Part shown: positions 59,534 through 64,000 of the stretch, piece by piece
Position numbering within the stretch: the first letter of the stretch is position 1
How the letters are laid out: each line of letters begins with the position of its first letter
Assembly: GCA_016795365.1 (NCBI GenBank)
Contig: JAEUHN010000015.1
Span: 33,135 to 97,134, forward strand
Direction of reading: 5' to 3'
Length of the DNA: 64,000 nucleotides
Source of the DNA: Verrucomicrobiaceae bacterium
GTDB lineage: Bacteria > Verrucomicrobiota > Verrucomicrobiia > Verrucomicrobiales > Verrucomicrobiaceae
Position numbers and translations under genes: made by a program
Notes under the pieces: model-generated
The model's input: only the letters and a program-made list of their open reading frames with translations
Database searches by the model: none
What the model was told of the DNA's origin: nothing

Positions 59534-60553
59534 TCAGCCGTCTCCGAACTCTCGGAGATACGCCACGGCCCCGATGGCAACGGCTCCGTCTTCGAGCTTG
59601 GCGAAGGAATACTTGATGCCTTGGGCGAGTTCGGGAATCGCGTAGCGCTTCACCTCCTCCTTGAGCAGTTCCAAATACAGATCCTTCATCTCTTCAGCGA
59701 GTCCGCCGCCGAGGGTGATGTGGTCGGGCGCGAAAAGGTTGACCACGATGGCGACACCCATGCCGAGATAGCGAATCGCGTTTCGGAACATCACGATGGT
59801 GCTCTCGTCTCCCGCCTTGAAGGAGCCGGCGAGCGACTTGCTGCGCATTTCGCGAATGTTGCCCGCCGTGGTGTTTTGCAGATCAGGGGCCTGGCCGCGA
59901 TAGCAGGCGATGGTGCCTGCAGAAGCCAGTGCGAGACGGCTGGTGAGGTCTTCGAGCAGGACGGAGCCGAACTCCGTGGAGCCCAGGTGCGTGCCGGGCA
60001 GGAAGATATTGCCCAGTTCCATGCAGGAGATGCTCTTGCCGCGCACGAGCTTGCCTTCATACACGAAGCCTGCGCCAAGTCCGGTGCCCGGGAAGACGCC
60101 GAGCAGCGATCGTGCGCCGCGCCCAGCACCGAGCTTGAACTCGCCGAAGGTGCCAGCATCCACGTCGTTGAGCACGGCCACAGGGCATTTGAATTCGCCG
60201 CCGAGCAGCTTGCGCAAGTTGGTGTGCTTCCAGCCGAGATTGGGAGCGACGAGCATGATGCCCTTCACCGGATCGACCAGCCCAGGGCAGCCAATGCCGA
60301 TGCCCTGCAGCCCGGTGCGTGGCAGCCCAGATTTCTCGATGGCCTCCTTGATGCAGGCGATGATCTTTCTCTTGCCCCGGGCTTCGCCGTCGGCGCCGTT
60401 GGTCGATTTCTTCGCCGTGGCGACGATCTTGAATTTCTCGTCAATCACACACGCGAGCATCTTGGTGCCCCCGAGGTCGAAGCCCACCCAGAACTTCCTC
60501 GTTTTGGGAGGCTGTGGGGCTGCTGTCTTCTTTGCGGATGGTTTCTTCGCCAT
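59534..60553 (-). CDS. ROK-family sugar kinase
   Basis: 339 aa. A Lys/Ala/Pro-rich N-terminal extension (about 20 residues) precedes the ROK fold: FWVGFDLGGTKMLACVID (phosphate 1), GIGIGCPGLVDPVKG, VAVLNDVDAGTFGE (catalytic Asp in ND-x-D), GVFPGTGLGAGFV and ITLGGGLAEE. The HxGxx-Cys-x-Cys zinc motif of classical ROK glucokinases is missing: the corresponding region is CMELGNIFLPG, with only one Cys. Likely a cytosolic glucokinase or other hexose kinase. A TTCAT-type repeat follows its stop. Confidence 0.88.
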   Translation of the reverse strand: MAKKPSAKKTAAPQPPKTRKFWVGFDLGGTKMLACVIDEKFKIVATAKKSTNGADGEARGKRKIIACIKEAIEKSGLPRTGLQGIGIGCPGLVDPVKGIMLVAPNLGWKHTNLRKLLGGEFKCPVAVLNDVDAGTFGEFKLGAGRGARSLLGVFPGTGLGAGFVYEGKLVRGKSISCMELGNIFLPGTHLGSTEFGSVLLEDLTSRLALASAGTIACYRGQAPDLQNTTAGNIREMRSKSLAGSFKAGDESTIVMFRNAIRYLGMGVAIVVNLFAPDHITLGGGLAEEMKDLYLELLKEEVKRYAIPELAQGIKYSFAKLEDGAVAIGAVAYLREFGDG

Positions 60554-60604
60554 AGGACCACGCTGGACTCGTTGGCGTGATGGGCAAGTGACAATCTCCA
60601 GCCG

Positions 60605-60907
60605 CTACGTCTTCGAGGGTGCGAGCAGGGCTTCGATTTGTTCTGCCAAGGCGAAGTCGAGCTCTGTGATGCCGCCTGCGTCGTGAGTGCTGAGCGTGAT
60701 GCCCACCTTGCGCCAGCCCAGATGCAGATCGGGATGGTGATTCATCGCTTCGGCCGTTTTTGCCACCGCCAGGATGAAGTCCGCGCCCGCGAGGTAGCTG
60801 GTAAAGCGGCACTCGCGCACAAGGGCTTCGTTTTCCACCCGCCAGTGGGGCAGGGGGATGAGTTTGGATGCAATGTCTTCGGCTGAGAGCTTGCGCGGGC
60901 GGTTCAT
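60605..60907 (-). CDS. phhB: Pterin-4-alpha-carbinolamine dehydratase
   Basis: 100 aa from ATG 60907 (MNRPRKLSAEDIASKL). PCD motif: AEAMNHHPDLHLGWRKVGITLSTHDAGGITELDFALA, split here by eye into HHPDL (two catalytic His), GWRKV and LSTHDAGGIT. Dehydrates 4a-hydroxytetrahydrobiopterin or related pterins. No aromatic amino acid hydroxylase is in view. Its start is only 20 bp from the divergent PIG-L start. Confidence 0.93.
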   Translation of the reverse strand: MNRPRKLSAEDIASKLIPLPHWRVENEALVRECRFTSYLAGADFILAVAKTAEAMNHHPDLHLGWRKVGITLSTHDAGGITELDFALAEQIEALLAPSKT

Positions 60908-60927
60908 CTTTGGATGCTGGACCACCT

Positions 60928-61776
60928 ATGCGCTTCCGTCACCATAAACAGGACATCTTTATCCCCGACAATCGCGACCCTCTTGCTGCTCTCGAACGCG
61001 TGACCCACCTGGGCATTGTCTCGCATCAGGATGACCTCGAAATCGCGGCCTACCATGGCATCACGGAGTGCTTCCACAGTGGCGACAAATGGTTTGGTGG
61101 CGTGGTGGTGACCGATGGAGCCGGCAGTCCGCGCAAGGGACCGTATGCCGATTACACAGACGAAGAGATGCAGCAGGTTCGCCTGATGGAGCAGCGCAAG
61201 GCGGCCTTCGTCGGCGAATACAGCATCATGATTCAACTAGGTTACGCGAGTGAGGAGGTGAAGTTCAGCAAGCGTCAGGACTGCGCGGCAGATCTCGTGA
61301 CCATCCTCGAAACGACGCAGCCGGAGGTGCTTTACGTTCACAATCCCTGCGACCGGCACGACACCCATGTGGCGACCTTCCTGCGCTGCATCGAAGCCAT
61401 CCGCGCGCTGCCCAAGGACAAGCGCCCGCGTGCGGTCTACGGCTGTGAGGTGTGGCGGAAGCTGGACTGGCTGCTCACGGACGACAAGGTGATGCTATGG
61501 GTGGACAAGTATCCGCACCTGCTGCGTCCGTTGCTCGGCGTCTTCGATTCGCAAATTAGCGGTGGCAAGCGCTACGACCTCGCGGAAGAGGGCCTGCGCC
61601 ACGCGAACGCGACCTACTTCGATTCGCACACGACGGACAAGACCAGCCTGCTCACCTTTGCCATGGATCTGACGCCCCTCGCGATGGATGACGCCATGTG
61701 CGTCGAGGAATATACCCTCGGCTATGTGCGTCGTCTGGAGGACGATGTGCGCAAACGTGTGCGTGCTTACTCCTGA
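60928..61776 (+). CDS. PIG-L family (LmbE-like) deacetylase
   Basis: 282 aa from ATG 60928 (MRFRHHKQDIFIP). PIG-L metal motif SHQDDLEIAAYHG (normally 'AHPDDxE'), GVVVTDGAGSPR, RLMEQRKAAFVGEYSIM, VLYVHNPCDRHDTHVATFLRCIEAIR (metal 'H-x-D-H-x-x'), and VYGCEVWRKLDWL. Deacetylates an N-acetylglucosamine-type group; substrate unknown. The open frame continues 20 codons upstream, over the phhB start. Stop overlaps the converging haloperoxidase-like gene by 10 bp. Confidence 0.87.
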   Translation: MRFRHHKQDIFIPDNRDPLAALERVTHLGIVSHQDDLEIAAYHGITECFHSGDKWFGGVVVTDGAGSPRKGPYADYTDEEMQQVRLMEQRKAAFVGEYSIMIQLGYASEEVKFSKRQDCAADLVTILETTQPEVLYVHNPCDRHDTHVATFLRCIEAIRALPKDKRPRAVYGCEVWRKLDWLLTDDKVMLWVDKYPHLLRPLLGVFDSQISGGKRYDLAEEGLRHANATYFDSHTTDKTSLLTFAMDLTPLAMDDAMCVEEYTLGYVRRLEDDVRKRVRAYS

Positions 61777-63155
61777 CCAGTGCGGCGGCGACGAACGATC
61801 CATCCGGCACCCACGCTGAGCAGCAGCAGGCTGCCGGGTTCAGGCACTGGCAGGAAGTAGTTGCTCACCACATTGCTTGCGGCGCTCTGGCCTGATGTCT
61901 GGGCGAGCGTCACGGAACTATTGAACGATCCACCGCCATACACGCCAGCCATGCCGGCTTCGATCGCTGCTTGGGAAAGGCTCGCCCAGCTGCGAGTGGA
62001 ATCATTGAGCCCATCGCCATTGGTGTCTCCGAGCAACGAGATGGCAACATCGCCGAAGTAGTTCTTCAGCACCGTGGCTGCACTGGAGCTTAGCGCCGCG
62101 CCATCGGAGGTCAGCTCCGGGGACGTGGGTGTGTCGAGCAGCGGCTCCCAGCCAAATCCTGGGATGCCAGCCAGTCCATCGCCGATGGTTGCCCCGTTGC
62201 CGTCGATATCGCCATACGCGATCGCAGTGAGGGGACGCCAGAGGTCAAAGATGTATTTCGCGTCGTAGCTGGAGATCGCTGCGTCCGCCAGCGCCACATT
62301 GAGTGCTGCCATTACCAAGGCTTCGCGGGCCGTGCCTGCCGAAGGTCCCAGGAGATTCTGGGCGATCTGGTTCCACTTGCCTGCCGTCGTGATCGATCCG
62401 TAGCGATCCTCCCAGAAGTAAGCCGCCGCTGTCTGGTCCGCAGTGCGGGTCGAACCCACCTTGGCTCCCAGGGACATCACTTGGTTGTAGTCGGAAGCAT
62501 ACTGCGAGGTGGCGAGGTAGTTCAGCACCGACTGCCCATTGAAAGGATCCGGACGGAACTGACTGCCTGACGTCATGGCGAACGGTGTGACATTGCCCCA
62601 GCCTGGCACGAGGGGTGGATTAACGAAGTTGTAGGCTGGATTGCTATGCGGCGTGGTCGCCCACCCTCCCAGCTGACCGCTCGGTGTGTAGGGCGTCGTG
62701 GCAGCGTTGGCGGCACCGTCGGCGGCTCGCCAGTTCAGAATCTGCGTAGCTACGGCATTGCCCCAGTTGATGCCATCGGTCACGGATTGGCCGCTGCCGA
62801 TGGCCGTCATCTGATCGTTGTAAAGGGTGGTGAACGAGCTGCCTAGCGCCGGATACAGGGCTCCCAGGATCGTATTCGCAGCGGCAGCGGCGGCGGCGTC
62901 TGCAGATGCTCCCGTGGGGGCCGTCCCGCTTATCCGGTAGGACGAGTGGCCACCGTCAATCGCATTGACCGCATCGTAAATCGCCACCTGAAGCATCGCC
63001 AGATTGCGGCTGGCCATCGGGGTGTTCGTGCTGCTCGACTGAATGGCGTTGAGTGCCTGATTGTTCCAGTCCAGAACGATCCCCGCCTTGGAGGAAAAAG
63101 GCGCGCCATAGGTCAGAACCAGGGCGGTCAAGGTGAGGGGAAGAGAGGGTTTCAT
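61767..63155 (-). CDS. PEP-CTERM vanadium haloperoxidase-like protein, catalytic residues lost
   Basis: 462 aa. Signal peptide at the start; PEP-CTERM sorting signal at the end (VPEPGSLLLLS, then a helix and RRRR). The middle matches vanadium-dependent haloperoxidase/PAP2-like proteins: NLAMLQVAIYDAVNAIDG (about 51-68), AKYIFDLWRPLTAI (299-312), and SGAA-like helices. But the expected 'PSAHG' loop is ELTSDG (347-352), with Asp in place of the His, and the expected 'GG-x-HFR' is YGGGSFN (406-412), with Ser in place of His. The arginine after 'TAI' is also absent. It is probably an inactive, surface-sorted relative. A good promoter lies at 63188-63216. Confidence 0.8.
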   Translation of the reverse strand: MKPSLPLTLTALVLTYGAPFSSKAGIVLDWNNQALNAIQSSSTNTPMASRNLAMLQVAIYDAVNAIDGGHSSYRISGTAPTGASADAAAAAAANTILGALYPALGSSFTTLYNDQMTAIGSGQSVTDGINWGNAVATQILNWRAADGAANAATTPYTPSGQLGGWATTPHSNPAYNFVNPPLVPGWGNVTPFAMTSGSQFRPDPFNGQSVLNYLATSQYASDYNQVMSLGAKVGSTRTADQTAAAYFWEDRYGSITTAGKWNQIAQNLLGPSAGTAREALVMAALNVALADAAISSYDAKYIFDLWRPLTAIAYGDIDGNGATIGDGLAGIPGFGWEPLLDTPTSPELTSDGAALSSSAATVLKNYFGDVAISLLGDTNGDGLNDSTRSWASLSQAAIEAGMAGVYGGGSFNSSVTLAQTSGQSAASNVVSNYFLPVPEPGSLLLLSVGAGWIVRRRRTGQE

Positions 63156-63187
63156 TGCATTTGATACGGAAGGTTAAACCTCCTGTT

Positions 63188-63216
63188 TTATTATTTCAAT
63201 AAAAATCATAATCCAA
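63188..63216 (-). promoter_or_regulatory. Predicted promoter of the haloperoxidase-like gene
   Basis: On the minus strand TTGGAT (63216-63211), 17 bp, TAATAA (63193-63188), in an AT-rich block that stands out from the GC-rich surroundings. Predicted leader about 25 bp, containing AGGAGG too far from the ATG to be its ribosome site. Confidence 0.55.
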
Positions 63217-63363
63217 TAAAGCCGACCTTCTTGCTCTCCTGGCCTCTTACGAAACAGCGACTCGCCGTTCCAAGCATGTCCTGGTTCCCGGTTTCGAGTG
63301 TCGGCGGCCCCCTCGAATCCCCATTTGACGCCCTGCCTATCGCGGCGAAGACTCAGCCTGCTA

Positions 63364-63452
63364 ACAGGGGCGCTGACTTGAACCGGCTGAGACCTTCCGA
63401 AAGGGAGGAACCCTTTGAACTTGAAGCGGGTAATGCCGCCGCAGGGAGCAAA
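63364..63452 (+). ncRNA. TPP riboswitch (THI element)
   Basis: Conserved blocks in order: AGGGGCGC (about 63366), GGCTGAGA (63385), GGAACCCTTTGAACTTGA (63407-63424), GCGGGTAATGCCGCCGCAGGGA (63426 on, in two parts GGGTAAT and GCAGGGA). This is the thiamine pyrophosphate aptamer. It sits about 95 bp upstream of thiC and is followed by a hairpin, so TPP should switch off thiC by terminating transcription or masking the start. Confidence 0.95.
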
Positions 63453-63472
63453 GCACATCTCTCATCCATCCC

Positions 63473-63507
63473 AAGCCATGCCGCCCTCGTAAGGCCGCAT
63501 GGCTTTT
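63473..63507 (+). terminator. Probable riboswitch-controlled terminator
   Basis: AAGCCATGC (63473-63481) pairs perfectly with GCATGGCTT (63497-63505), with an inner GCC/GGC pair, followed by TTTTCAGTTT. A short U-run makes it a plausible but weak intrinsic terminator between the aptamer and thiC. Confidence 0.6.
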
Positions 63508-63510
63508 CAG

Positions 63511-63540
63511 TTTCATCCTTCAGACTTCACCCTTCATCCT
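63511..63540 (+). repeat. TTCAT-type leader repeat before thiC
   Basis: TTTCATCCTTCAGACTTCAC then CCTTCATCCT, five bases from the thiC ATG. Same family as the repeats at 19537, 41621, 59332 and 59500. It takes the place of a Shine-Dalgarno site. Confidence 0.75.
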
Positions 63541-63545
63541 TTCCC

Positions 63546-64000
63546 ATGATCGCCGACCCCAAGACCTCCTTCGAGCCCCATTCCTCCGACCAACTCCCCG
63601 CCTCCACCCGCGTTTACGTCGAGGGCCAGATTCACAAGGACGTCCGCGTGCCCATGCGTGAGATCGCGCTTTCGCCCACCAAGGCCTTCAATGGCCGCAT
63701 CGAGGTGAACGAACCCGTGCGCGTCTATGACACCTCCGGTCCTTGGGGCGATCCCAGCTACACCGGCACCGTCGAAGAAGGCCTGCCCGCCCTGCGCAAA
63801 GCGTGGATCGCCGCCCGCAACGACGTCGTCGAATACCAAGGCCGCGCCGTCGAGCCCCGCGACAACGGCTACCTCACCGCCAACCACGCCGAATACGCCG
63901 CCGCCAAGCGCGAAGGCCTCCTCAGCCCCCTGAAGGCCCCCATCAACGCCCAGCGCAATCCCCTTCGCAGCACCGGCAAACCCGTCACCCAGCTCCACTA
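63546..64000 (+). CDS. thiC: Phosphomethylpyrimidine synthase ThiC, N-terminal part cut by window edge
   Basis: 151 codons present, reading out of the window. VPMREIALSPTKAFNGRIEVNEP-type N-terminal domain and the conserved VRVYDTSGPWGDP of ThiC, then a 'PVTQLHY' that leads into the radical-SAM barrel outside the window. Makes the pyrimidine moiety of thiamine. Preceded by a TPP riboswitch, which confirms both function and regulation. ATG 63546 follows a TTCAT-type leader repeat. Confidence 0.95.
   Translation, partial: MIADPKTSFEPHSSDQLPASTRVYVEGQIHKDVRVPMREIALSPTKAFNGRIEVNEPVRVYDTSGPWGDPSYTGTVEEGLPALRKAWIAARNDVVEYQGRAVEPRDNGYLTANHAEYAAAKREGLLSPLKAPINAQRNPLRSTGKPVTQLH

Noticed and set aside
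1..64000. CRISPR array, tRNA, rRNA, complete insertion sequence or prophage
   Set aside because: No regularly spaced direct repeats, no tRNA-like T-loop/acceptor pairs in the gaps and no transposase or phage structural proteins were seen.

Overview
The window is a high-GC bacterial chromosome segment that most resembles Verrucomicrobiota (Verrucomicrobiales, Prosthecobacter-like). The main signs are the DUF1549/DUF1553, DUF1501 and pre-peptidase-type exported proteins in one operon, two DUF1080 proteins, Tat/Sec-exported sugar isomerase-like TIM barrels, a PEP-CTERM protein, LPS heptose synthesis (hldD), an exported NamZ-type protein, and a Sec-type (clade II) nitrous oxide reductase cluster. 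Start codons rarely have a Shine-Dalgarno sequence. I see no rRNA, tRNA, CRISPR array or complete insertion sequence.

Region 1 (1-5694) is an accessory island. After a truncated MFS gene (1-179) comes a minus-strand cassette, in transcription order: a GHKL (MORC/MutL-like) ATPase with a C-terminal PD-(D/E)XK nuclease-like domain, a dual-OB-fold protein, and two different DUF488 proteins. A decayed N-terminal piece of a restriction-type (COG4889/type ISP-like) helicase lies directly upstream, broken just before its Walker A glycine loop. A decayed C-terminal piece of the same kind of helicase lies directly downstream. The cassette therefore appears to sit inside a dead helicase gene. A 90-bp triple-hairpin REP-like element and a 21-bp periodic repeat flank it. 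This is the best candidate here for an undescribed, probably anti-invader, system.

Region 2 (5695-28916) is mostly core and metabolic: an exported alpha/beta hydrolase, a nitroreductase, hldD, ppc, a kinase-like membrane protein with a discoidin-like C-terminus next to a DUF4175-like protein, a Uma2 nuclease-like protein, trpD, an exported TIM barrel, clpX, prmA, and then the DUF1553-DUF1501-pre-peptidase-DUF1080 group preceded by a tandem Rid/chorismatase-like gene.

Region 3 (29049-37255) is a nitrous oxide reduction operon: cytochrome c, nosZ, a NosL fusion, nosD, a fasciclin lipoprotein, nosF, nosY. It faces an Rrf2-family regulator with three clustered cysteines. A perfect 9-bp inverted repeat covers the predicted nos promoter and suggests repression by that regulator.

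Region 4 (37271-64000) carries cysS, membrane and envelope genes, a hybrid histidine kinase, rpmI-rplT (without infC), an NdpA-like protein, a serine hydrolase-NamZ fusion, an MsbA-like ABC exporter, dehydrogenase and transporter genes, isochorismate synthase, a degenerate Ppx/GppA-HD protein, a ROK kinase, a pterin dehydratase, a PIG-L deacetylase, a vanadium-haloperoxidase-like PEP-CTERM protein that has lost its histidines, and a TPP riboswitch in front of thiC, which is cut by the window edge.
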